Shown here: positions 26,333-33,727 of the stretch, one piece after another
Layout of the letters: each line of letters starts with the position of its first letter
Numbering within the stretch: the stretch's first letter is position 1
Assembly (NCBI GenBank): GCA_963732345.1
Contig: CAVSZI010000009.1
Location: forward strand, 124,001-188,000
From: Bog-532 sp963732345
GTDB taxonomy: Bacteria; Actinomycetota; Actinomycetes; Streptosporangiales; Streptosporangiaceae
Reading direction: 5' to 3'
DNA: 64,000 nt
Translations under genes and position numbers: made by a program
The notes under the pieces: generated by a model
Database searches by the model: none
What the model saw: the letters and a program-made list of their open reading frames with translations, nothing else
Told to the model about the DNA's origin: nothing

Positions 26333-28477
26333 TCAGGGGCCGGTGAGCGGCACGTCCGCAGGCTTGGCCCCGTCCGGCGGAATCTTCATGGTCTGCAGCG
26401 CGAACTTCATGACCTGGTAGAAGACCGGGCCGGCCACGACGGCACCGAAGTAGCCGTTCTTCTTGGGGTTCTGCACATTGACCGAGACCACGAGCTGGGG
26501 ATTGTTACCCGGGGCCATCCCGATCCAGCTGGACCCGTACTTGCACAGGCACTTGCGGGTCGCGTCCCATTCCTGGGAGGTCCCGGTCTTCGCGGCGACC
26601 GCGTAGCCGGGGATGACGCCCCACGGCTGGTCACCGGCCAGGTCGACCCCCGGCACCTGCTGCAGCGCCCCGATCAGGCTCCGGGCCGTGCTGGCCTGGA
26701 TGACCCGCCGGGACGGGGACGCGGCCGCCGGGGTGTAGTCACCTGCGCTGCTGGTGGTGCCCTGGATGAGGGTCGGCTGGACGCGCACGCCGCCGTTCGC
26801 GATCGTCGAGTACACGCTGGCCATTTGCACCGCGTTGACGTCGACGCCCTGGCCGAACGACAACGTGTAACGCTCGTTGCCCCACCACGCCGAGGGCGCG
26901 GGCAGCAGGCCGGGCGATTCGCCGGGGAGGTTCAGGCCGGTGGGCGAGTCGATACCGAACGCCCGCAGGTAGTCGTACTGGGTCTGCGGCGGAACGTTCC
27001 GGACGACCTGGACCATGCCGTCGTTGCTGGAGTGGGCCAGGATGCCGGCGATCGTCCAGCGCTCGACGGGGTGGTACTCGGCGTCGTGGAAGGTGTAGCC
27101 GACCTCGTCGATCACGTCAGGGACGGTGTAGGTGCTCGTGATCGTCTGCCCGCCCTTTTCCATCGCCGCGGAGGCGGTGATCACCTTAGCCGTGCTGCCC
27201 GGCTCGAAGATGTCCTGGACGGCCAGGTCGGAGGTGGCCTCGGGATTGGCGGAGGCGGGATCATAAGCCGGCCATTGCGCCATGGCCAGGACCTTGCCGG
27301 TGCCGGGCTGCATGACGACGACCGTGCAGTTGTCCGCGCGGGACTTGATCACCTGCTGCTCGCAGGCCTGCTGGGCCTGCCACTGCAGCGCGGGGATAAT
27401 CGTCAGGCGCAGCCCGCTGCCGTTGACCGCGGGCGTGTTCTGGCCCGCGGCCAGCGGGATCTGCTCCCCGTTGGTGCCGACCTGGAACTGCTCGCTGCCG
27501 GGCTTGCCCGCCAGCAGCGCGTCGTCGGAGTGCTCCAGCCCGGCCGCACCGGTCAGATTGCCGGTCCCGGTCGTGTGGGTGAAGCCGAGCAGGTTGGAGG
27601 TCACTGCGCCGTCGGGGTAGATCCGGGTGTAGCTGGCCTGCATCGCGACGCCGGGCAGCCCGGTGCCGACGGTCATCTCGCTGCTGGTGCTGGTTTCGGT
27701 GGCGCCCGGCAGCGTCAGCCCCTTGATCTGATCGGCGACCTGCTGGGTGACCTCCTTCTTGAGCACCACATACTGGCTCGAGGTCGGATTCTGGAGCAGG
27801 CTGAGGATGCCGGTCTCGGTCATGCCGAGCGGCCCGGCCAGGTCGGCGGCGATCTGCGGCATCTGGGCCGCGCTCATCATCACCGGGTCCGCGTAGACCA
27901 GGTAGGTCTGCACGGTGAGGGCCAGCGGCTGGCCGTTCGCGGCCGTGATCGTGCCGCGCACCGCGGGAATGCTCTCGCCCTGCAGCCGCTGGTCCTGCGC
28001 CAGCTGCAGGTAGGTGCGCGATTCAAAGCCCTGGAGCTGAATCAGGCGCCCGGCGAACAGGGACAGCACGAAGGCGATGGCCAGCAGCGTCACCCCCAGC
28101 CGCCGTCCCGGGTCGGCCCGCGGCCGCAGTACCCGCCGCACCATGGCGCGGGGGCGAGGAAGAGGACGAGTACGCGGGCGCGGGGGATGGCCGTTACGGG
28201 TGAGTCCCGGCCGGCCGGCCCGGGGACCGGCGGGTTTCGGGGCCGGGGGCTTCGGGGCCGGGCGCTTCCACCCGGGGGGTATCGGTCCGGAAGGCCTGGC
28301 GCTCTTGGATTGGCCTGCCGCAGGCCCGGCCCCCGGCCGGGGCGCGCTGGACGCACTGGGGCGCCGGGCCCCGCGCGCCGGGCCCGGCCGTCCCGGTCCC
28401 GGGCCGCCCCGGCCCACGGCCCCGCGCGAGTCGCGCCCGCCATCGCGCGGCTCACGTCCCCCGCCCCGCATGGTCAT
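26333..28477 (-). CDS. ftsI: Septal transpeptidase FtsI (PBP, class B)
   Basis: 714 aa. This class B penicillin-binding protein crosslinks septal peptidoglycan as FtsW's partner. A 125-residue basic, Pro-rich cytoplasmic tail precedes one membrane helix (about 127-143). The transpeptidase motifs are S428-T-A-K431, SSN in AHSSNDGM, and KTGTSQ. No PASTA domain is present. The chosen ATG at 28477 overlaps the ftsL stop as ATGA. The frame is open upstream, but that part is the shadow of ftsL. Confidence 0.95.
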   Translation of the reverse strand: MTMRGGGREPRDGGRDSRGAVGRGGPGPGRPGPARGARRPSASSAPRPGAGPAAGQSKSARPSGPIPPGWKRPAPKPPAPKPAGPRAGRPGLTRNGHPPRPRTRPLPRPRAMVRRVLRPRADPGRRLGVTLLAIAFVLSLFAGRLIQLQGFESRTYLQLAQDQRLQGESIPAVRGTITAANGQPLALTVQTYLVYADPVMMSAAQMPQIAADLAGPLGMTETGILSLLQNPTSSQYVVLKKEVTQQVADQIKGLTLPGATETSTSSEMTVGTGLPGVAMQASYTRIYPDGAVTSNLLGFTHTTGTGNLTGAAGLEHSDDALLAGKPGSEQFQVGTNGEQIPLAAGQNTPAVNGSGLRLTIIPALQWQAQQACEQQVIKSRADNCTVVVMQPGTGKVLAMAQWPAYDPASANPEATSDLAVQDIFEPGSTAKVITASAAMEKGGQTITSTYTVPDVIDEVGYTFHDAEYHPVERWTIAGILAHSSNDGMVQVVRNVPPQTQYDYLRAFGIDSPTGLNLPGESPGLLPAPSAWWGNERYTLSFGQGVDVNAVQMASVYSTIANGGVRVQPTLIQGTTSSAGDYTPAAASPSRRVIQASTARSLIGALQQVPGVDLAGDQPWGVIPGYAVAAKTGTSQEWDATRKCLCKYGSSWIGMAPGNNPQLVVSVNVQNPKKNGYFGAVVAGPVFYQVMKFALQTMKIPPDGAKPADVPLTGP

Positions 28478-29151
28478 GGGGTGTAACCAGGGACCTGGAT
28501 GTTCGCCGCGACGCCGGAGGCGGCGTCGCTGGAGATCTTGCCGGTCTTGACGTTGAGGAACTGCAGCTGGCCGACCGGCCGCATACCGAGCTGCTCGGCC
28601 CGCTGGGCGATCACGCTCGGCGCCTGGTCCTGGGCCACCTGCTGCTGGAGTTGCTGCTGCTGCTTGACCAGGGCCTGATCCTGCTGCTGCAGGCTGGTGA
28701 TGCGGAACGAACCGGCGGCGAGCGTCGTACTGATCACGAGCAGGCATACCAGCGCGCCGCAGAGCATGCCCACGATCAGCAGGACGAACGGCATCCGGCG
28801 GTGGCCACCGGCACTCGCGCCGGGGATCGGCTGCGGGGACGCCGTCGCCCCGGGACGCGGCGGGGTGGCCGGACGCGGGGATGCCGGCACCCGCGGGGGC
28901 GCGGTGGCGGCACGTGGCGGCCGTGGCGGGAGCGGCGCGCGCACTGGACGCGCTGGACGAGCGGGCCTCGCTGGGCTCGCTGGGCTCGCTGGGCTCGCTG
29001 GGCTCGCTGGGCTCGCTGGGCTCGCTGGGCGCGGGGGGCGGGGTGCGCGGGCCGGCTGAGGCGGGGCGGTCACCCGGGTCGCGCGGGACTCCCCGGGGGC
29101 GCGGTTGCCGCGGGTTCGCGGGGGGGCTGAGTCGCTTATTCGGGTAGCCAT
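28474..29151 (-). CDS. ftsL: FtsL/septum-formation-initiator-like protein
   Basis: 225 aa. A bitopic divisome protein that with FtsQ and FtsB activates FtsWI. About 115 residues of Pro/Ala/Ser/Arg-rich cytoplasmic sequence are followed by one transmembrane helix (MPFVLLIVGMLCGALVCLLV), then a Gln-rich coiled coil and VIAQRAEQLGMRPVGQLQFL, the usual FtsL/FtsB C-terminal pattern. The assignment rests on structure and position between rsmH and ftsI. ATG 29151 is preceded by GGGGCGG; a longer form to 29226 would overlap rsmH. Confidence 0.88.
   Translation of the reverse strand: MATRISDSAPPRTRGNRAPGESRATRVTAPPQPARAPRPPRPASPASPASPASPASPASPARPARPARPVRAPLPPRPPRAATAPPRVPASPRPATPPRPGATASPQPIPGASAGGHRRMPFVLLIVGMLCGALVCLLVISTTLAAGSFRITSLQQQDQALVKQQQQLQQQVAQDQAPSVIAQRAEQLGMRPVGQLQFLNVKTGKISSDAASGVAANIQVPGYTP
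28967..29029. repeat. 9-bp tandem repeat in ftsL, seven copies
   Basis: Seven consecutive copies of CTCGCTGGG on the plus strand. They encode Pro-Ala-Ser triplets in the cytoplasmic tail of FtsL. Confidence 0.95.
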
Positions 29152-29173
29152 GTCATCCGCCCCTTCATGCCGA

Positions 29174-30133
29174 TCACGCCGCCTTCTTGATACGTTCGGC
29201 GGCCCGGAGCCGCGCTGATGCCGCACGAGGGTTAGCGGCGAGTTCTTCTGCTGATGGCCGCAGCGCTCCCCTGGTCAGGAGGCGGAACCGCGGCCCGCTC
29301 TCGGGCAGCGGCACCGGCAGGCCGGGCGGGGTAGTGTCGGCCGCGGCCGCGGCGAGCACACGCTTGACCGCGCGGTCTTCGAGCGAGTGGTAGGCGAGGA
29401 CGACGACCCGGCCCTCCAGCGAGAGAAGGTCGAGGGCATCGGGCAGCGCGCGCCCGAGCAGGGCCAGCTCGCGGTTCACCTCGATCCGGAGCGCCTGGAA
29501 CGTGCGCTTGGCGGGGTGACCGCCGGTCCGCCGCGCCGCGGCGGGTATCGCTTCCCGGACGATGTCGCTCAGCCGGCTCGTGGACGTGATCGGGGACCGG
29601 GACCGCTCCCGCACCATCGCGTCGGCGATCCGCCGGGCGAAGCGCTCCTCGCCGTACTCGCGCAGCACGCGGGCCAGTTCCTCGGCCGGGTAGCGGTTCA
29701 CGACCTCCGCCGCGCTGGGCTCGCGGGTGCGATCCATGCGCATGTCCAGCGGCGCGTCGTAGGAGTACGCGAAGCCGCGCTCGGGGTCGTCGAGCTGGGG
29801 GGACGAGACACCGAGGTCGAACAGGACGCCCTGCACGCTGTCCAGGCCCGCGGCGGCGATGATGGCCGGGATCTCGTCGTAGAAGGAGTGCACGAGCGTG
29901 ACCCGGTCCGCGTAGGCGGACAGCAGCTCGCGGGACCGCTCGATCGCGGTCAGGTCGGCGTCGACACCGATCAGGATGAGCCCGGGATAGGCCGCCAGCA
30001 GGGCCCGGGCGTGACCGGCCCGGCCGAGCGTCGCATCGAGGAGCACGGCGCCGGCCCGCTCCAGGGCCGGCCCGAGCAAGGCCGTGACGGTGCCGGCCAT
30101 GACCGGCACGTGGCCGGCGGATGACTCGCCCAT
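29174..30133 (-). CDS. rsmH: 16S rRNA m4C1402 methyltransferase RsmH
   Basis: 319 aa. RsmH (MraW) N4-methylates C1402 in the ribosomal decoding centre. The opening GHVPVMAGTVTALL and SAM-binding DATLGRAGHARALL are typical, as are FDLGVSSPQLDDPERGF and the C-terminal YHSLEDRAVKR. The ATG at 30133 has a G-rich sequence upstream. It is the second gene of the dcw cluster; the in-frame extension to 30391 overlaps mraZ and is not used. Confidence 0.96.
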   Translation of the reverse strand: MGESSAGHVPVMAGTVTALLGPALERAGAVLLDATLGRAGHARALLAAYPGLILIGVDADLTAIERSRELLSAYADRVTLVHSFYDEIPAIIAAAGLDSVQGVLFDLGVSSPQLDDPERGFAYSYDAPLDMRMDRTREPSAAEVVNRYPAEELARVLREYGEERFARRIADAMVRERSRSPITSTSRLSDIVREAIPAAARRTGGHPAKRTFQALRIEVNRELALLGRALPDALDLLSLEGRVVVLAYHSLEDRAVKRVLAAAAADTTPPGLPVPLPESGPRFRLLTRGALRPSAEELAANPRAASARLRAAERIKKAA

Positions 30134-30311
30134 CAGACCCCCAACGTTCTCGCTTGCCGCCGCCTTCGGCGCCCCCCGGCCGGGACCCCATCCGCGCCGC
30201 GCGGGCCGCCAGCCGTCTGGCACCGGGGAAGTGATGCCAGCCAGCCGGCGGCCCAGCGCGGGTGGAGACCCCGCCGGGGGCCGCAGGACCGGGCGCCAGG
30301 CCCGGTCCCCG

Positions 30312-30752
30312 TCACAAGATCCCGGGCAGCACCTCCTGCGACGCTTCCGAGAAGGCTTCTTCCTGGCTGGCCAGGTAGGTCTCCCAGGCACCGGCGTCCC
30401 AGATCTCCATGCGGGTGTTGGCGCCGATCACGACGCAGTCCCGCTCCAGGCCGGCGTAGGTCCGCAGCGAGGGCGGGACGGTAATACGGCCCTGCTTGTC
30501 CGGGACCTCGTCGAAGGCGCTGGCGAACAGCACGCGGCTGTAGTCCCGGAGATCTTTGCGGGTGACCGGCGCGGTGCGCATGGCCTCGGTCATCCGGCCG
30601 AACTCCGCCAGCGGGAAGACGTAGAGGCAGCGCTCCTGGCCTTTCGTGATCACCACACCTCCGGCGAGTTCGTCGCGGTACTTGGCGGGCAGGATCAGCC
30701 GGCCCTTCTCGTCGAGCCGGGGTGTGTGGGTGCCGAGGAACACGACACTCAC
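30312..30752 (-). CDS. mraZ: Transcriptional regulator MraZ
   Basis: 146 aa. MraZ is an octameric AbrB-like DNA-binding protein that regulates the dcw operon from repeats upstream of itself. Two swapped-hairpin domains are visible, marked by LDEKGRLILPAKYRDEL and DKQGRITVPPSLRTYA. First gene of the cluster, with a GTG start. Three 10-bp-spaced boxes lie about 65 bp upstream. Confidence 0.97.
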   Translation of the reverse strand: MSVVFLGTHTPRLDEKGRLILPAKYRDELAGGVVITKGQERCLYVFPLAEFGRMTEAMRTAPVTRKDLRDYSRVLFASAFDEVPDKQGRITVPPSLRTYAGLERDCVVIGANTRMEIWDAGAWETYLASQEEAFSEASQEVLPGIL

Positions 30753-30816
30753 CTCCCCAGTCCCGCCAGTAGCACGGCTGAGCTACTGCCGCATGGCCCC
30801 TTGCTACCCCATGGCG

Positions 30817-30848
30817 CTCCACTGTACTCCACATTCCTCCACGGTCAA
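30817..30848 (-). promoter_or_regulatory. mraZ (dcw) promoter overlapped by three MraZ boxes
   Basis: On the minus strand, -35 TTGACC (30848-30843) and -10 TACAGT (30826-30821) are separated by 16 nt. GTGGAG occurs three times with exact 10-bp period (30842-30837, 30832-30827, 30822-30817), two of them within the spacer and one over the -10. MraZ binds tandem repeats of this kind (TGGG/GTGG with about 10-bp period) at its own promoter, so negative autoregulation is expected. Confidence 0.8.
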
Positions 30849-30905
30849 CGCTCGAACGGAGCGTGTTGCGGCCTCGTCAATCGGTAAAGCCGCAGTTCAG
30901 AAGCG

Positions 30906-31097
30906 GTGGGGCGAAGTGGGGGCAGCCGTGGTCGAGGTGGGCGGCTCCCCGTTGACCGGCGGGCCCCTGGCCGCGAGGCGCCGGGAACTGGCCGCGAGGC
31001 GCCGGGAACTGGCCGCGAGGCGCCGGGAAACCGCCCGGACAGCGCCTAAATGGCGCCCGGATGACGCCCAGGCGGCCGCTGGTGGGGCAAAGTGGGG
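30906..31097 (+). promoter_or_regulatory. Two pairs of MraZ-like boxes facing moxR
   Basis: GTGGGG occurs at 30906-30911 and 30916-30921, and again at 31082-31087 and 31092-31097. Each pair has the exact 10-bp period of the boxes at the mraZ promoter and fits the TGGGN-N5-TGGGN pattern known for MraZ. They are on the opposite strand. Binding is an inference. Confidence 0.4.
30967..31029. repeat. 21-bp tandem repeat, three copies
   Basis: Three perfect copies of CTGGCCGCGAGGCGCCGGGAA in the mraZ-moxR intergenic region, lying between the two box pairs. Confidence 0.95.
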
Positions 31098-31354
31098 ACG
31101 CGCGGGCCTGGGGCACCGCGCCCGCAGGGATGAGCCGGATGTCCAGGCCGTTGGCCGCTGTGAAACCGTAATAAAAGTGGTACGGGCCGGGCATCGCATG
31201 GCGTGGCAGAACCAGAACCTCCCTGTTCCGGTCGCGGACGAAGCGTCGCGCATCAGGCGAGGTAAGACGTACTGTCGGTAGCAGGCAGCCAGCAGGCGGG
31301 ACGCGGCCTGCCCGCCGGCGGCCGGTCTGGCTTAGGGCCCGTCGAGGAGGCCAG

Positions 31355-32332
31355 GTGGTAGTGAAGATGGGGCGCGACCCAGGCAGCGCGCTCGACGACC
31401 TCGTGACGGTGGCCGACCGCATCAGCGGGGCCGTCGAATCGGTGATCGACGGGAAGGCGAACGCGGTCCGCCTCACGCTCACCGTGCTGCTGGCCGAGGG
31501 TCACCTGCTCATCGAGGACGTCCCGGGGGTCGGCAAGACCATGCTGGCCAAGGCGCTGGCGAGATCCATCGACTGCTCGGTGCGCCGGATCCAGTTCACC
31601 CCGGACCTGCTGCCCAGCGACGTCACCGGTGTGAGCGCCTTCAACCAGGAGCGGCGCGAGTTCGAGTTCAAGCCGGGGCCGGTGTTCGCCAACATCGTCG
31701 TCGGTGACGAGATCAACCGCGCCTCCCCGAAAACGCAGTCCGCGCTGCTGGAAAGCATGGAGGAGGGGCAGGTGACCGTCGACGGGACCACCTTCCCGCT
31801 GGAATCGCCGTTCATGGTAATCGCCACGCAGAACCCGGTGGAGATGGAGGGGACCTACCCGCTCCCCGAAGCCCAGCGGGACCGGTTCACCGCGCGCATC
31901 TCCATTGGCTACCCGACGGCGGACGCGGAGCTGGAGATGATCGACACGCACGGCTCGGCGTCGCCGCTGGACGACGTGAAGCCCGTCGCCCACGCCACCG
32001 ACATCCGGGACCTGGCGGCGGCGGTGCGCGGCGTGATGGTCTCCGACCTGCTCAAGCAGTACGTGATCAGCCTGGTCAACGCGACCCGTTCGCACGAGGA
32101 TCTGCGGCTCGGCGCCTCCCCGCGGGCGACGCTTCATCTGCTGCGGGCCAGCCGGGCCTGGGCGGCGCTTGACGGCCGGGACTACGTGATCCCGGACGAC
32201 GTGCAGGCCCTGGCCGTGCCGGTGCTCGCGCACCGGCTGCTGCCCACCCCGGAGGCTCTCGTCGCGGGACAGTTGCCCGAGCAGGTGCTGGCCGGCATCG
32301 TCGCCCGGCTGCCGCTGCCGACCCGCCGGTGA
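31355..32332 (+). CDS. MoxR-family AAA+ ATPase
   Basis: 325 aa. A MoxR ATPase, a chaperone-like class usually encoded with DUF58 and transglutaminase partners as here. Walker A is EDVPGVGKTMLAK (about residue 50), Walker B VVGDEINRASPKTQ, with ATQNPVEMEGTYPLPEAQ as the sensor region. Starts at GTG 31355 or GTG 31361; AGGAGG at 31345-31350 is 4 or 10 nt away, so either is possible. It heads a three-gene operon. Confidence 0.95.
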   Translation: MVVKMGRDPGSALDDLVTVADRISGAVESVIDGKANAVRLTLTVLLAEGHLLIEDVPGVGKTMLAKALARSIDCSVRRIQFTPDLLPSDVTGVSAFNQERREFEFKPGPVFANIVVGDEINRASPKTQSALLESMEEGQVTVDGTTFPLESPFMVIATQNPVEMEGTYPLPEAQRDRFTARISIGYPTADAELEMIDTHGSASPLDDVKPVAHATDIRDLAAAVRGVMVSDLLKQYVISLVNATRSHEDLRLGASPRATLHLLRASRAWAALDGRDYVIPDDVQALAVPVLAHRLLPTPEALVAGQLPEQVLAGIVARLPLPTRR

Positions 32333-32350
32333 CGGGCGGTCCGGACTTCC

Positions 32351-33727
32351 ATGCGGGCACTGATTGACGCGCTGACCACCAGGGGCAAGACGTTCCTGGC
32401 CATAGGGGGCGCGGCGGTCGTCTCTGGCTTCGCCCTGGACGAGGCCGACCTGCTGCGCATCGGCGTCCTGCTGATGATGCTCCCGCTGCTGTCCGCGATC
32501 GGGGCCACCCGGGCCCGCTACCGGCTGTCCTGCAACCGGCAGCTGGTCCCGCGCCGGGTCCCGGCCGGTCACCCGGCCGAGGTGCGCATCCGGTTGTCCA
32601 ACATCTCCCGGCTGCGCACCGGGCTGCTGCTCGCCGAGGACACGATCCCCCTAGTGATCGGGAACCGGCAGCGCTTCGTGCTCGAGTCGATCGAGGCGGC
32701 CGGCCACCGCGAGCTGAGTTACCAGGTCCGGCTGGACCAGCGGGGCAAATACACGATCGGCCCGTTGCAGATCCGGGTGGCCGACGTCTTCGGCCTAGTG
32801 TCGGTCGGGCGGTCGTTCGCGACCAGGAGCGCGCTGGTGGTCACGCCGACGATCACGCGGCTCCCCCGCGTCGCGATCCCGGGCAGCCGTCTCGGCGATG
32901 GCGAAAGCGGCATGCGGACGGTCGCGGCGGCGGGCGAGGATGACATCGCCCCGCGCGCCTATCGGGACGGTGACGAGCTGCGCCGGGTGCACTGGCGATC
33001 CACCGCGCGGTACGGCGAGCTGATGGTCCGCCGCGAGGAGCAGCAGTGGCACAACCGCGCGCTGCTGCTGATCGACGCCCGGCGGCGCGCCCACACCGGC
33101 AGCGGCCCGGGATCGCCCTTCGAGTACGCGGTCGGTGCCGCGGCGTCGATCGGCGTCCATCTGGCCGCCCAGGGAATCGACACGCGGCTGGTCACCGACT
33201 CGGGCGAGGTCACGCCCGCCGGGCCGGCCGCGGAATCGCTGCTGGAACGGCTGTCGGTAATCCAGCCAACCCGGAACGTCGATCTCGGCCGGGGCCTGGC
33301 CACGTTGCGTGCCAGCAGCCGCGGGCAGGTCATCGCCGTGACCGGGAATCTGTCGCCCAGCCAGGCCCGGCAGCTGGCCGCCAGTCACCGGGGCACGGCT
33401 CCGGCCATGGCGGTAATGGTCGACGGGTTGCAGTGGGATGCGCGGCGGACCGCGCGGGGCAGCGGCCCGGCAGGCGAGCGCTCCGAGGCCCGGGCGGCGA
33501 GGGACATCCTCGTCGCGGCGGGATGGCGCGTCGCGGTCGTCACGGCCGACACCCCCCTCAGCGACGCCTGGCGGGAACTGCACAGCCCGGCCACGGCCAG
33601 CTTCCTGCACCGGCCGGTCAGCACCGAGGCGCCCGCGGTGCCGTCCGCAGCACCCCCGGTGACCGCAGCACCCCCGGTGATCGCAGCACCCCCGGTGATC
33701 GCAGCACCCCCTGAGGGGGTCGGATGA
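32351..33727 (+). CDS. DUF58 domain protein
   Basis: 458 aa. Two N-terminal hydrophobic segments (about residues 15-50) are followed by a beta-rich region and the DUF58 motif (RDGDELRRVHWRSTARYGEL), a von Willebrand-A-like fold typical of proteins partnered with MoxR ATPases. The C-terminus ends in APPVIA repeats encoded by an 18-bp tandem repeat. Its stop overlaps the next start as ATGA. Role unknown beyond the MoxR-linked complex. Confidence 0.92.
   Translation: MRALIDALTTRGKTFLAIGGAAVVSGFALDEADLLRIGVLLMMLPLLSAIGATRARYRLSCNRQLVPRRVPAGHPAEVRIRLSNISRLRTGLLLAEDTIPLVIGNRQRFVLESIEAAGHRELSYQVRLDQRGKYTIGPLQIRVADVFGLVSVGRSFATRSALVVTPTITRLPRVAIPGSRLGDGESGMRTVAAAGEDDIAPRAYRDGDELRRVHWRSTARYGELMVRREEQQWHNRALLLIDARRRAHTGSGPGSPFEYAVGAAASIGVHLAAQGIDTRLVTDSGEVTPAGPAAESLLERLSVIQPTRNVDLGRGLATLRASSRGQVIAVTGNLSPSQARQLAASHRGTAPAMAVMVDGLQWDARRTARGSGPAGERSEARAARDILVAAGWRVAVVTADTPLSDAWRELHSPATASFLHRPVSTEAPAVPSAAPPVTAAPPVIAAPPVIAAPPEGVG
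33647..33711. repeat. 18-bp tandem repeat at the DUF58 3' end
   Basis: Three full copies plus a partial copy of GCAGCACCCCCGGTGAYC. They encode Ala-Ala-Pro-Pro-Val-Ile units just before the stop. Confidence 0.93.

Larger units (their letters stand above)
30849..31354. other. Divergent intergenic region between mraZ and moxR
   Basis: About 500 bp with no supported gene. It contains two further GTGGGG pairs on the plus strand (30906-30921 and 31082-31097) and a 21-bp tandem repeat. The moxR promoter should lie in its right half; AATAAAAGTGGTACGG near 31172 is a locally AT-rich patch. Confidence 0.55.

Noticed and set aside
26033..28486. Long plus-strand open frame (817 aa) opposite murE and ftsI
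   Set aside because: It is antisense to two confirmed genes and its composition (Arg/Gly/Asp/Val) is that of a GC-rich shadow frame.
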